From: Amycolatopsis lexingtonensis
GTDB taxonomy: Bacteria > Actinomycetota > Actinomycetes > Mycobacteriales > Pseudonocardiaceae
NCBI RefSeq assembly: GCF_014873755.1
Contig: NZ_JADBEG010000001.1
Coordinates: forward strand, 7,662,501 to 7,726,500
Length of the DNA stretch: 64,000 nucleotides
Direction: 5' to 3'
In this document: piece by piece, positions 9,005-16,403 of the stretch
How the letters are laid out: every line of letters starts with the position of its first letter
Position numbering within the stretch: the first letter of the stretch is position 1
Made by a program: the position numbers and the translations under genes
Notes under the pieces: model-generated
What the model was told of the DNA's origin: nothing
Database searches by the model: none
The model's input: only the letters and a program-made list of their open reading frames with translations

Positions 9005-9766
9005 GATTTCATCAACACCTTTCTCGACTGGGACTACATTTCGCAGGTCCTGCCGGACCTCGCGAAGACGGGCCTGCTGAACACGCTGATCCTCGCGGTG
9101 ACGTCCGCGCTGATCGGCACTGTGCTCGGCATGGTGCTGGCGGTGATGGGCCTCTCGACCAAGTGGTGGCTGCGCTGGCCGGCGCGGATCTACACCGACG
9201 TCTTCCGCGGGCTGCCGGCCATCCTGACGATCCTGCTGATCGGCCAGGGGCTCGGCACGCTCGCGCGGGACGTCGTCGGCACGAACCCGTACCCGATGGG
9301 CATCCTGGCGCTGTCGCTGATCGCCGCCGCCTACATCGGCGAGATCTTCCGGTCCGGCATCCAGAGCGTGGACAAGGGCCAGATGGAGGCCAGCCGGGCG
9401 CTCGGGATGAGCTACGCCAAGTCGATGCTGCTGGTGATCATCCCGCAGGGCGTCCGGCGCGTGCTGCCCGCGCTGGTGAACCAGTTCATCGCGCTGGTCA
9501 AGGACTCCAGCCTCGTCTACGTGCTCGGGCTGCTGTCCGGCCAGCGCGAGCTGTTCCGGATCGGCCAGGATCTCGCGGCCAACACCGGGAACCTCTCGCC
9601 GCTGGTCGCGGCCGGGGTGTTCTTCCTGGTGATCACCGTGCCGCTGACGCACCTGGTCAACTACATCGACAAGAAACTCCGGACCGGGCGCAAGGTGCGC
9701 GTGGACGAGCCGGACGACAGTGACCCGGTGGAGATCGGTCCCGGCGGGAGGGTGAGCACGTGGTGA
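8999..9766 (+). CDS. amino-acid ABC transporter permease
   Basis: 255 residues, His/Glu/Gln/Arg-type three-TM family. Membrane segments are visible at ~20-45 ('TGLLNTLILAVTSALIGTVL'), ~60-85 and ~190-215. The EAA loop that contacts the ATPase is 'GQMEASRALGMSYAKSM'; 'KDSSLVYVLGL' is the typical downstream helix. It probably works as a homodimer, because only one permease gene is present. It overlaps the ATPase gene by 7 nt. Confidence 0.92.
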   Translation: MDDFINTFLDWDYISQVLPDLAKTGLLNTLILAVTSALIGTVLGMVLAVMGLSTKWWLRWPARIYTDVFRGLPAILTILLIGQGLGTLARDVVGTNPYPMGILALSLIAAAYIGEIFRSGIQSVDKGQMEASRALGMSYAKSMLLVIIPQGVRRVLPALVNQFIALVKDSSLVYVLGLLSGQRELFRIGQDLAANTGNLSPLVAAGVFFLVITVPLTHLVNYIDKKLRTGRKVRVDEPDDSDPVEIGPGGRVSTW

Positions 9767-10503
9767 CGACGGCGGTGCGTTCGTCCAGTGTGGAGCTTCG
9801 CGACATCCACGTCAGTTTCGGCACCCTGGAGGTCCTGCGCGGCGTGGACCTCAAGGTCGAGAGCGGCAAGACGACCTGCGTCATCGGGCCGTCCGGCTCC
9901 GGTAAGTCGACGCTCCTGCGGTGCGTGAACCGCCTGCAGGAGCCCGGCTCCGGGGATCTGCTGCTCGACGGCGAGTCCGTGATCAGGTCCGACCCGGACG
10001 CGCTGCGCCAGCGCGTCGGCATGGTGTTCCAGCACTTCAACCTCTTCGGCCACCGGAGCGTGCTGGACAACATCGTGCTGCCCTTGCGCAGCGTGAAGAA
10101 GATCGGCAAGGAGGAAGCGGCGGAGATCGCCCGCGCCCGCCTCGCCGACGTCGGCCTCGCGGACAAGGCGCCGTACCGCCCGAGCGCGCTTTCGGGCGGT
10201 CAGCAGCAGCGCGTCGCGATCGCGCGGGCGCTGGCCATGGACCCCGAGGTGATGCTCTTCGACGAGGCCACCAGCGCGCTCGACCCCGAGCTGGTCAAGG
10301 GCGTGCTGAACCTGATGGCCGGGCTGGCTTCGCGGGGCTTGACGCTGATCGTGGTCACGCACGAGATGGGGTTCGCCAGGAGCGTGGCCGACGAGGTGGC
10401 GTTCATGGACGCGGGCAAGATCGTCGAGCAGGGCCCGCCGGCCCGCCTGTTCGACGAGCCGCAGAGCCCGCGCCTGCAGCGGTTCCTGTCCCAGGTGCTC
10501 TGA
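9760..10503 (+). CDS. amino-acid ABC transporter ATP-binding protein
   Basis: 247 residues, GlnQ-type. Walker A GPSGSGKST at ~40, Q-loop 'VFQHFNLFGH', signature LSGGQQQRVAIARAL, Walker B 'VMLFDEATSALDPE', and His switch 'VVTHEMGF'. GTG start inside the permease gene indicates translational coupling. It powers uptake for all three binding lipoproteins. The gene ends inside a hairpin shared with the converging glycosyltransferase gene. Confidence 0.95.
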   Translation: MVTTAVRSSSVELRDIHVSFGTLEVLRGVDLKVESGKTTCVIGPSGSGKSTLLRCVNRLQEPGSGDLLLDGESVIRSDPDALRQRVGMVFQHFNLFGHRSVLDNIVLPLRSVKKIGKEEAAEIARARLADVGLADKAPYRPSALSGGQQQRVAIARALAMDPEVMLFDEATSALDPELVKGVLNLMAGLASRGLTLIVVTHEMGFARSVADEVAFMDAGKIVEQGPPARLFDEPQSPRLQRFLSQVL

Positions 10504-10517
10504 GCGCCCGCGCTCAG
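10500..10517. terminator. bidirectional hairpin containing both convergent stop codons
   Basis: CTGAGCG (10500-10506) and CGCTCAG (10511-10517) are perfect complements with a CCCG loop. The TGA of the ABC ATPase and the TGA of the opposing glycosyltransferase lie in the two arms, so one palindrome serves both genes. Confidence 0.55.
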
Positions 10518-11740
10518 AAACCGGCCGGTACGCGCACCTCGCGGCCGACGCGGCGGGCTTCGGCGAGCAGTTCGTTCCGCCACCGGTCCCACAGCCCGGC
10601 CATCCGCGACGTGACGATCACCGCGTCGACGGACTGGTCGGGCATCGGCGTGCGCAGGCCCATGGTGTGGTGCCCGGTGTGCCGGCCCGACGCGGTCGCC
10701 TTCGCCAGCAGCGCGGCGTCGAAGTCCAGCAGGATCGCGGGTGGCACGGTGGCCGGGATCTCCCCGCCGGCGCCGAGAACGGCGATCTTCGCGCCCGGGG
10801 GAAGGCCCCGCACCGCCTCGGCCAGCTCGGCCGCCACGTCCGTGTCGCGGGCCTGCTCCTGCCACTCCACCAGGGCGCGGTAGTCCTCTTCGTAGCTGAT
10901 GAAGAGGTGCTGGACGGCCAGCGCCCAGCCGATCTCGACGACCGGCTCCCGGTGCTGGGCCAGGAAGTGGAGCATGTTCTGGGCGAACTGCTCCCACAGG
11001 TCGAACTGCTCCCGTTCGTGGGGCAGGTCGACCACCCAGGCGTCCTCGGCGACCTCGAACCGCACGCCGTGGCGGGACAGCCGGAACCCGAGTTCCGTGT
11101 CCTCCCCGCCCCAGCCGTGGAACCGCTCGTCGAAGCCGCCGACCGCCCGGAAGTCGTCCAGGCGCAACGAACAGTTGATGGTCCAGAACAGCCGCCACGG
11201 CAGGAGATCGGTGCCGGCCTTGACGTCCATCAGCTGCTCGTGCCGGACGTCCCGGAAATCCGGGTCGTCGGCGTAGCGCGCGACGGTCTCTTCCGGCCCC
11301 AGCCGCTCGACGGCTTCGGTGACCCAGGACGTGTCCTTCTCCGGGCTGTACCCGTGCGCGTACCCGATGACCGCCCGGCGTTCGCTTTCGTCGCTGTGCG
11401 CGGCGAGGTGGCGGAGCAGGAGGTCGGTGCCGAACAGCGGCCCGGTGTCCAGGAAGAACAGGATGGATGCGGTGGCCAGCGCCGCGCCGGCGTTGCGCGC
11501 GGTGCCCGCCCGGAACCCGAGGTCCTCCTGGAAGTGGTACTTCACCCGCAGCCGATCCGCGAAGGACTCGACCACCTCCTTCGTCGCGTCGGACGACCCG
11601 TCGTCCGCGACGATCACCTCGAACTCACCGGGCGGCAGCTGCTGCCGAGTCAGGTGGTCGAGGGTGGTCCGCAGCATCTCGCAGCGGTTGTACGTGGGGA
11701 TGACCACGGAGATCCGTGGGCGAGCTTGGTCCGAAGGCAT
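10514..11740 (-). CDS. family 2 glycosyltransferase with galactosyltransferase-type motif and Rossmann-like tail
   Basis: 408 residues from ATG 11740. GT2 domain at ~10-280: 'ISVVIPTYNRCEMLRTTLDH', 'VIVADDGSSDATKEVV', 'ILFFLDTG' in place of the usual DxD region, and 'FHGWGGEDTELGFRLSRHG', the GWGGED motif of Glyco_transf_7C/galactosyltransferases. The last ~100 residues look like the second half of a class I methyltransferase ('KIAVLGAGGE', 'ILLDFDAALLAKATASG', 'TPMPDQSVDAVIVTSRM'). Acceptor and sugar are unknown; no glycan genes adjoin it. Confidence 0.8.
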   Translation of the reverse strand: MPSDQARPRISVVIPTYNRCEMLRTTLDHLTRQQLPPGEFEVIVADDGSSDATKEVVESFADRLRVKYHFQEDLGFRAGTARNAGAALATASILFFLDTGPLFGTDLLLRHLAAHSDESERRAVIGYAHGYSPEKDTSWVTEAVERLGPEETVARYADDPDFRDVRHEQLMDVKAGTDLLPWRLFWTINCSLRLDDFRAVGGFDERFHGWGGEDTELGFRLSRHGVRFEVAEDAWVVDLPHEREQFDLWEQFAQNMLHFLAQHREPVVEIGWALAVQHLFISYEEDYRALVEWQEQARDTDVAAELAEAVRGLPPGAKIAVLGAGGEIPATVPPAILLDFDAALLAKATASGRHTGHHTMGLRTPMPDQSVDAVIVTSRMAGLWDRWRNELLAEARRVGREVRVPAGF

Positions 11741-11845
11741 GGTGACCGACCGATCCTCTCCTGACTCGCGCGACAAGAGCGTGGCACCGGCCACCGCGGC
11801 CGGGCGTCTCCGGAAATGCGGTCCGTCGCCCGGGCGGGCCCCGGG

Positions 11846-11851
11846 TAGCCT
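11846..11851 (+). promoter_or_regulatory. -10 hexamer, putative leaderless promoter of MOSC gene
   Basis: TAGCCT ends 6 nt before the ATG at 11858; no purine-rich ribosome site is visible between them. Confidence 0.4.
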
Positions 11852-11857
11852 GCGGGC

Positions 11858-12739
11858 ATGGCGAGGATCGCGCGGCTGACGTACTACCCGGTCAAGGGGT
11901 GTGCCGGCACTTCGGTGCCGTCCGCGGAGGTGGGGCCGGCCGGGCTGGCGCACGACCGGGTCTTCCAGGTCGTCGCGCCGGACGGCGATTTCCGCAGCCA
12001 GCGCCGGTACCCGGTGCTGGCGTCGGTCAGGCCGCGGGTGCTCGGCGACCGGCTCGCGCTGTCCGCGCCGGGCCACGGCGACCTCGAGCTCGACATCCGC
12101 CGCGACGGCCCCCGGCACCCGGGCTCGACGTTCTCCTGGCAGGGCGAAGGCGTCCACCAGGGGCAAGCCGCGGCCGAATGGTTCTCGGACCTGCTCGGCC
12201 TGCCGTCGGTGCTGATCGGGGTCGCACCGGACCACGAGCGCGTCACCGGCGGCGAAACCCCGGGCACGGCCGCGTTCGCCGACGGCCACGCGCTGCTCGT
12301 CGCGTCCGAGTCCTCTTTGGACGGACTGAACGCCCGCATCCTCGAACGCGGCGGCGAACCCGTGCCGATGGACCGCTTCCGCCCCAACGTCGTCGTCTCC
12401 GGCTGGCTCGAGCCGCACACCGAAGACGAAGTCCGCACGATGGCGGCGGGTACCGCGGAGTTCGGCTACGCCAAGCAGTGCGTGCGCTGCACGGTGCCGA
12501 TGGTCGACCAGGAGACCGGCGAGAAGGCCGGCCCGGAGCCGATCCGCACGCTGGCGACCTACCGCCGCCACGCCGACGGCGGCGTGGTGTTCGGGATGAA
12601 GGCCGCGGTGCTGCGCCCGGGTCAGCTGGCGGTGGGCGACGAGGTGATCGTGCACTCCTGGGCCGGCCCGAGCCCCAGCACCGCGGCCGCCGAACCGCCG
12701 TTGACGGCGACCGCGAGCCGCCCGGCCGAGTCGGTGTAG
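11858..12739 (+). CDS. MOSC domain-containing protein
   Basis: 293 residues. N-terminal MOSC_N barrel ('IARLTYYPVKGCAG' and 'LAHDRVFQVV'), then the MOSC domain with 'MDRFRPNVVVSGW' and the sulfur/molybdenum-cofactor cysteine region 'AKQCVRCTVPMVDQETGEK', as in mARC-type proteins that carry a sulfurated molybdopterin. It may reduce N-hydroxylated compounds or transfer sulfur (family knowledge). The last ~25 residues ('SPSTAAAEPPLTATASRPAE') are low complexity and lie entirely antisense to the converging SAM hydrolase gene, so the ancestral C terminus was probably near 12655. Confidence 0.85.
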   Translation: MARIARLTYYPVKGCAGTSVPSAEVGPAGLAHDRVFQVVAPDGDFRSQRRYPVLASVRPRVLGDRLALSAPGHGDLELDIRRDGPRHPGSTFSWQGEGVHQGQAAAEWFSDLLGLPSVLIGVAPDHERVTGGETPGTAAFADGHALLVASESSLDGLNARILERGGEPVPMDRFRPNVVVSGWLEPHTEDEVRTMAAGTAEFGYAKQCVRCTVPMVDQETGEKAGPEPIRTLATYRRHADGGVVFGMKAAVLRPGQLAVGDEVIVHSWAGPSPSTAAAEPPLTATASRPAESV

Positions 12740-13428
12740 AGGACGCTCGCGCCGGCGGGGACGTCCGCGAACGTCCGCCCGAGCACCGTCGTGACCGCGA
12801 CCCGCTCGCTGTGCACGGAAACCGCGCCGGTCAGCCCGGACAGCTCGAGGTCGGCCGGCGTCGCGGCGAGCTGGACGTTGCCGAAGTGGTCGACCGTCAG
12901 CACCTCCGACACCAGCTTTCCGGGGAAGGCCGCGACGAACGGTTCCGGCATCGAGACCAGGTCGGTGACCGGGTCGCCGAACGCCGAAGGCGCGACACCC
13001 AGCGCGAGGTGCGCGGCGGCGGGGGCGAAGACGTCCCGCCCGTGGAACGTCGCCGACGTGACCGGCAGCCGCAGCGACGGCTCGGCCAGTTCGTACGCCG
13101 CCCGGACCCCGCCCAGCGCCTGCGCGGCCGGCAGCAGGAGGCCGTTGTCCGGCCCGACCAGCAGTCCGTCTTCGGCGACCACGACCACGCCGAGCCGGGC
13201 GGTGCCCACCCCCGGGTCGACGACGGCGACGTGCACCGACGCCGGCAGGAACGGTGCCGTCTGGGCCAGCGCCATGGCCCCGTGCCGGATGTCCTGGGGC
13301 GGTACTTCGTGCGTCACGTCGATCACCCGCACGGCGGGCGCGAGCCGGGCGATCACGCCGTGGCAGGCCGCCACGAAGCCGTCGCGCAGGCCGTAGTCGG
13401 TGGTCACCGAGATCCAGTCGTACGCCAT
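12622..13428 (-). CDS. SAM hydroxide adenosyltransferase (DUF62 family)
   Basis: 268 residues from ATG 13428 (an in-frame start at 13443 adds five). All family blocks are present: 'TTDYGLRDGFVAACHGVI', 'VIDVTHEVPPQDI', 'VAVVDPGVGTARLG', 'LVGPDNGLLLPA', 'TFHGRDVFAPAAAHLALG', and 'VLTVDHFGNVQL'. Members hydrolyse S-adenosylmethionine to adenosine and methionine; fluorinase and chlorinase are specialised relatives. A bacterial housekeeping SAM hydrolase is most likely here. The 3' 118 bp overlap the convergent MOSC gene. Confidence 0.88.
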   Translation of the reverse strand: MAYDWISVTTDYGLRDGFVAACHGVIARLAPAVRVIDVTHEVPPQDIRHGAMALAQTAPFLPASVHVAVVDPGVGTARLGVVVVAEDGLLVGPDNGLLLPAAQALGGVRAAYELAEPSLRLPVTSATFHGRDVFAPAAAHLALGVAPSAFGDPVTDLVSMPEPFVAAFPGKLVSEVLTVDHFGNVQLAATPADLELSGLTGAVSVHSERVAVTTVLGRTFADVPAGASVLYTDSAGRLAVAVNGGSAAAVLGLGPAQECTITSSPTAS

Positions 13429-13462
13429 GCCAGCATCATCCATGGTGGCGGAGGGTGCCCGT

Positions 13463-13468
13463 TAGGGT
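13463..13468 (+). promoter_or_regulatory. -10 hexamer, putative leaderless purC promoter
   Basis: TAGGGT followed by 7 nt and then the GTG at 13476. No Shine-Dalgarno-like purine run is present in the 7-nt gap. Confidence 0.4.
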
Positions 13469-13475
13469 TCATTCC

Positions 13476-14471
13476 GTGACACCCCTCCCCATCGTCGCCA
13501 CCGGCAAGGTCCGCGACCTCTACGCCGTGGGCGACGACCACCTGCTGGTCGTCGCGTCCGACCGCATTTCGGCCTTCGAGCGCGTGTTCCCCACCCCCGT
13601 CCCGGACAAGGGCCGGGTGCTCACCGCGATGAGCGCGTTCTGGTTCCGCGAGCTCGCCGACGTCCTGCCGAACCACCTGGTGGCCACGGACGGGCCGCTG
13701 GTCCCGGCGTCCTTCCGCGGCCGGGGCCTGCTGGTCGAGCGGCTCGACATGCTGCCGGTGGAGGCGGTCGTCCGCGGGTACCTGACCGGGCGCGGGTACG
13801 CGGACTACCGCCGGTCCGGCGAGGTCTGCGGGCTCGGGCTGCCGGCCGGGCTGCCCGAGTGCGCCCGGCTGCCGGAGCCGATCTTCACGCCGTCCACCAA
13901 GGCGCGGCCCGGCGAACCGGACGAGAACATCGACTTCGCCACGTTCGCGGCGATCCTCGGCCGCGCGCACGCCGAGGAGGTCCGCGAGGCGTCGCTGGAG
14001 CTGTACCGCCGGGGCGCCGCCCGGGCCGCTGAGCAGGGCCTGCTGCTCGCGGACACGAAGTTCGAGTTCGGCATCGGGGCCAACGGCGGGCTGGTGCTCG
14101 CGGACGAGCTGCTGACCCCGGATTCGGCGCGCTACTGGCTCGCCGGCGACCACCGGCCCGGCCGCCCGCGGCCGTCGTTCGACAAGCAGCACGTGCGCGA
14201 TTGGCTGGTCGGGCCGTCCTCGGGCTGGGACTGCGGGTCCGCCCTGCCGCCGTTGCCGCCCGCGGTGGTGACCGCCACGCGCGACCGGTACATCGAGGCG
14301 TACCACCGCATCACCGGGCTTTCCCTGGCAGACTGGCCGCGTGATCCTGCTGATCTGCGGCAGCCTGCGAGCAGGCTCGGGCAATGCGGCGGTGCTGGGG
14401 ACCGTCGCGACGCTCACCGCGAGCCAGACGTACACCGGCCTCGGCGACCTGCCGCACTTCAACCCCGATGA
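13476..14471 (+). CDS. purC: phosphoribosylaminoimidazole-succinocarboxamide synthase, 3' end apparently frameshifted
   Basis: GTG 13476 gives the normal N terminus ('IVATGKVRDLYAVGDDHLLV'). SAICAR-synthetase signatures: 'RGYLTGRGYADYR', 'FTPSTKARPGEPDENI', 'LLADTKFEFGI', 'LADELLTPDSARYW' and 'SFDKQHVRDWL'. It joins aspartate to CAIR with ATP. Conserved sequence stops at 'HRITGLSLADW' (codon 14334-14336). The frame then runs on for 45 unrelated residues to a TGA at 14469-14471, over the FMN reductase gene. One extra base at 14337-14340 would give ...DWPA-stop using the GTGA overlap, so an indel or sequence error is likely. Confidence 0.9.
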   Translation: MTPLPIVATGKVRDLYAVGDDHLLVVASDRISAFERVFPTPVPDKGRVLTAMSAFWFRELADVLPNHLVATDGPLVPASFRGRGLLVERLDMLPVEAVVRGYLTGRGYADYRRSGEVCGLGLPAGLPECARLPEPIFTPSTKARPGEPDENIDFATFAAILGRAHAEEVREASLELYRRGAARAAEQGLLLADTKFEFGIGANGGLVLADELLTPDSARYWLAGDHRPGRPRPSFDKQHVRDWLVGPSSGWDCGSALPPLPPAVVTATRDRYIEAYHRITGLSLADWPRDPADLRQPASRLGQCGGAGDRRDAHREPDVHRPRRPAALQPR

Positions 14472-14856
14472 CGACCGCGACCCGCTGCACCCGGCGGTCG
14501 CCTCGCTCCGGGCCGCGATCAAGGACGCCGACGCGATCCTGATCTGCACCCCGGAGTACGCGGGCGGGCTGCCGGGCTCGTTCAAGAACCTCCTGGACTG
14601 GACGGTCGGCGGCGGCGAGATCTACGGCAAGCCGGTGGCGTGGATCAACGCGTCCTCGATCGCGGCGCCGACCGGCGGCCGGGACGCGCACGACTCGCTG
14701 CGCAAGGTCCTGACGTACGCGGGCGCGAAGATCGTCGACGAGGCCTGCGCCCGGATCCCGGTCTCGCGCGCCGACGTAGCCGACGGCCAGGTCGCCGATC
14801 CCGACCTGCGCGGGCGGATCGCGATGGCCGTGCGGCTGCTGCGTGAAGGCGTCTGA
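14341..14856 (+). CDS. NADPH-dependent FMN reductase family protein
   Basis: 171 residues, flavodoxin-like fold. FMN-phosphate loop 'ICGSLRAGSGNAAVL' at the N terminus and the signature 'CTPEYAGGLPGSFKNLLDW' in the middle, which identify the YieF/ArsH/FMN_red family. It would transfer electrons from NADPH to FMN or quinone-like acceptors in the cytoplasm. GTG start lies at the position where purC should end, so the two were probably translationally coupled. Confidence 0.85.
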   Translation: MILLICGSLRAGSGNAAVLGTVATLTASQTYTGLGDLPHFNPDDDRDPLHPAVASLRAAIKDADAILICTPEYAGGLPGSFKNLLDWTVGGGEIYGKPVAWINASSIAAPTGGRDAHDSLRKVLTYAGAKIVDEACARIPVSRADVADGQVADPDLRGRIAMAVRLLREGV

Positions 14857-14912
14857 CCCTTCCGGCAACGGACGCCCGCCCGTTCTGCGCAGTTCACGGG
14901 AGTTTCAGACGC

Positions 14913-15626
14913 GTGCGTCCCAATGGTGGCGTGGACGCTCGCTTGCTGGTTTCGCTGTCGGGAATCACCCCGCGCACGCTGCACCGGTGCGCCGACCTCG
15001 CGGCCGAACTCGACCGCCGCAAGGTGCCGTTGTCCCTGCTGTACGCCGCCCGCACCGGCGAAGGCCCGGTGACGGAGTGGGTGCGCGCCCGCGCCCGCAG
15101 CGGTGACTCCGTGCTGCTCCACGGCTACGACCACACCGTCACGCCCACCCACCGCACGGTGTACCTGGGCAAGAAGGCGGAGTTCGCGACGCTGCCGGCG
15201 CACGAGGCCCGGCTCCGGCTGATCGCGGCGAAGGCGCTGCTCGACACCGCCGGCCTCGACGTCGACGGCTTCGCCCCGCCGCGCTGGATCGCGTCACAGG
15301 GCACGCTGCAGGCGCTCGCCGAGCACGGCTTCCGGCTGTGCGCCGACCTCGGCGCGGTCCGGGACCTCGTCACCGGCGAGGTACGCCGCGCTCGAGTCCA
15401 GGCGTTCACGAGCCAGTCGCACCGCACGGAGACAGTCCGCTGCTTCGCGCTGGTACTGGCGGCGGCTCGCGCGGCCCGCCGGGGCGGGCTGGTCCGGCTG
15501 GGGGTGGAAGCCACGGACCTCACCCGCCCCGGCCTCCGCCAGGCCTTGCTGGACGCCGTCGACGTCGCGCTGGAGAACCGCGCGTTCGGAGCGACGTACG
15601 GCTCGCTGCGCGCGGTGGCGGCCTGA
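14913..15626 (+). CDS. DUF2334 (polysaccharide-deacetylase-like) protein
   Basis: 237 residues from GTG 14913; GTG 14931 ('VDARLLVSLSGI') is an equally good start. Deacetylase-like features: 'LLVSLSGITPRTLHRCADLA', the metal-site His in 'VLLHGYDHTV', and 'GFAPPRWIASQGTL' with 'HGFRLCADLGAV', all typical of actinobacterial DUF2334. The NodB-fold suggests hydrolysis of an acetyl or similar amide on a glycan, but activity is unproven for this group. It stands alone between the FMN reductase and a converging TetR gene. Confidence 0.75.
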   Translation: MRPNGGVDARLLVSLSGITPRTLHRCADLAAELDRRKVPLSLLYAARTGEGPVTEWVRARARSGDSVLLHGYDHTVTPTHRTVYLGKKAEFATLPAHEARLRLIAAKALLDTAGLDVDGFAPPRWIASQGTLQALAEHGFRLCADLGAVRDLVTGEVRRARVQAFTSQSHRTETVRCFALVLAAARAARRGGLVRLGVEATDLTRPGLRQALLDAVDVALENRAFGATYGSLRAVAA

Positions 15627-15663
15627 ACGACCCCGTGGGGCATCGCTTCTCGCTCTGGAGTTG

Positions 15664-16314
15664 TCAAACACCGCCGCCCCTCGACGGGGGACGGAGCTCG
15701 CCCCGGAATCCATGCACCGGGTTCGGGTCGAGCAGCGCGTCGAGCTGACCGAAGGCCACGTCGACCGCTGGGGCGAGTGCGGGTGCGTCCGCGCCGGCCA
15801 GCCGGTTGCCCGCCTGGTAGCAGGCCACGGCGATCTGCGCCGCCAGTACCGCGACCTCGCGGGGTGTGCCGCGCTCCAGCAGGATCGCTTCGCCCAGCTC
15901 GGCGAACCGTTGCAGCTTCCGCGCGCTGCGGTCCTTGAGCTCCGTGTTCTGCTCCACCAGGCGCTGGTGCATCTCGTAGCGCTCGGCGTCCGTCGTGGCT
16001 TCCGTGCACACTTCCAGCACCAGGGCGCGGATCTGCTCCAGTGCTGCCGGCAGGCTTTGCGGTGCCCCGCCGGGTAAGGCCCGCTGGCGCTCCGCCAAGT
16101 GGTCCAGCAGCTGTTGCTCGTCCGAAAACACCACCTCCTGCTTGTCGCCGAAATACCGGAAGAACGTCGTGCGCCCCACTTCCGCGCGCTCCGCGATGTC
16201 CGTGACCGTGACCTCGGCGAAGCCGCGCTCCGCGAATAGTTCGAAGGCGGCCTCCACGATCTGCTCGCGAGCCTGTTTCTGCTTCCGCTCCCGCAGCGAG
16301 GGGCGTTGATTCAT
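15664..16314 (-). CDS. TetR-family transcriptional regulator
   Basis: 216 residues. The N-terminal DNA-binding domain is clear: 'AREQIVEAAFELFAERGF', 'VTVTDIAERAEVGRTTFFRY' and 'FGDKQEVVF'. The C-terminal ligand domain is not recognisable. Divergent from an SDR gene with 89 bp between the starts; that gap carries regularly spaced repeats of (A/T)CGAGT type, so it very likely represses itself and the SDR. A TACCGT hexamer 6 nt before its ATG also reads as a leaderless -10. Confidence 0.9.
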   Translation of the reverse strand: MNQRPSLRERKQKQAREQIVEAAFELFAERGFAEVTVTDIAERAEVGRTTFFRYFGDKQEVVFSDEQQLLDHLAERQRALPGGAPQSLPAALEQIRALVLEVCTEATTDAERYEMHQRLVEQNTELKDRSARKLQRFAELGEAILLERGTPREVAVLAAQIAVACYQAGNRLAGADAPALAPAVDVAFGQLDALLDPNPVHGFRGELRPPSRGGGV

Positions 16315-16337
16315 GGCTCCACGGTAGCGGATTCGGT

Positions 16338-16390
16338 ATCGAGTGCGCTACGGTACCGAGTACCAGTTCGAATCGAGTACCTGATCGAGT
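16338..16390. promoter_or_regulatory. operator array between TetR and SDR genes
   Basis: ATCGAGT at 16338, ACCGAGT at 16355, ATCGAGT at 16372 and ATCGAGT at 16384, spaced 17, 17 and 12 bp. The second unit lies inside GGTACCGAGTACC (16352-16364), whose GGTAC/GTACC arms are perfect complements. The array covers the whole promoter gap, as expected for cooperative TetR binding. Confidence 0.6.
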
Positions 16391-16403
16391 GACGGGGGAT
16401 GGG

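Noticed and set aside
16365..16380. GTTCGAATC stretch resembling a tRNA T-loop
   Set aside because: No cloverleaf can be folded around it; it belongs to the TetR operator repeats.
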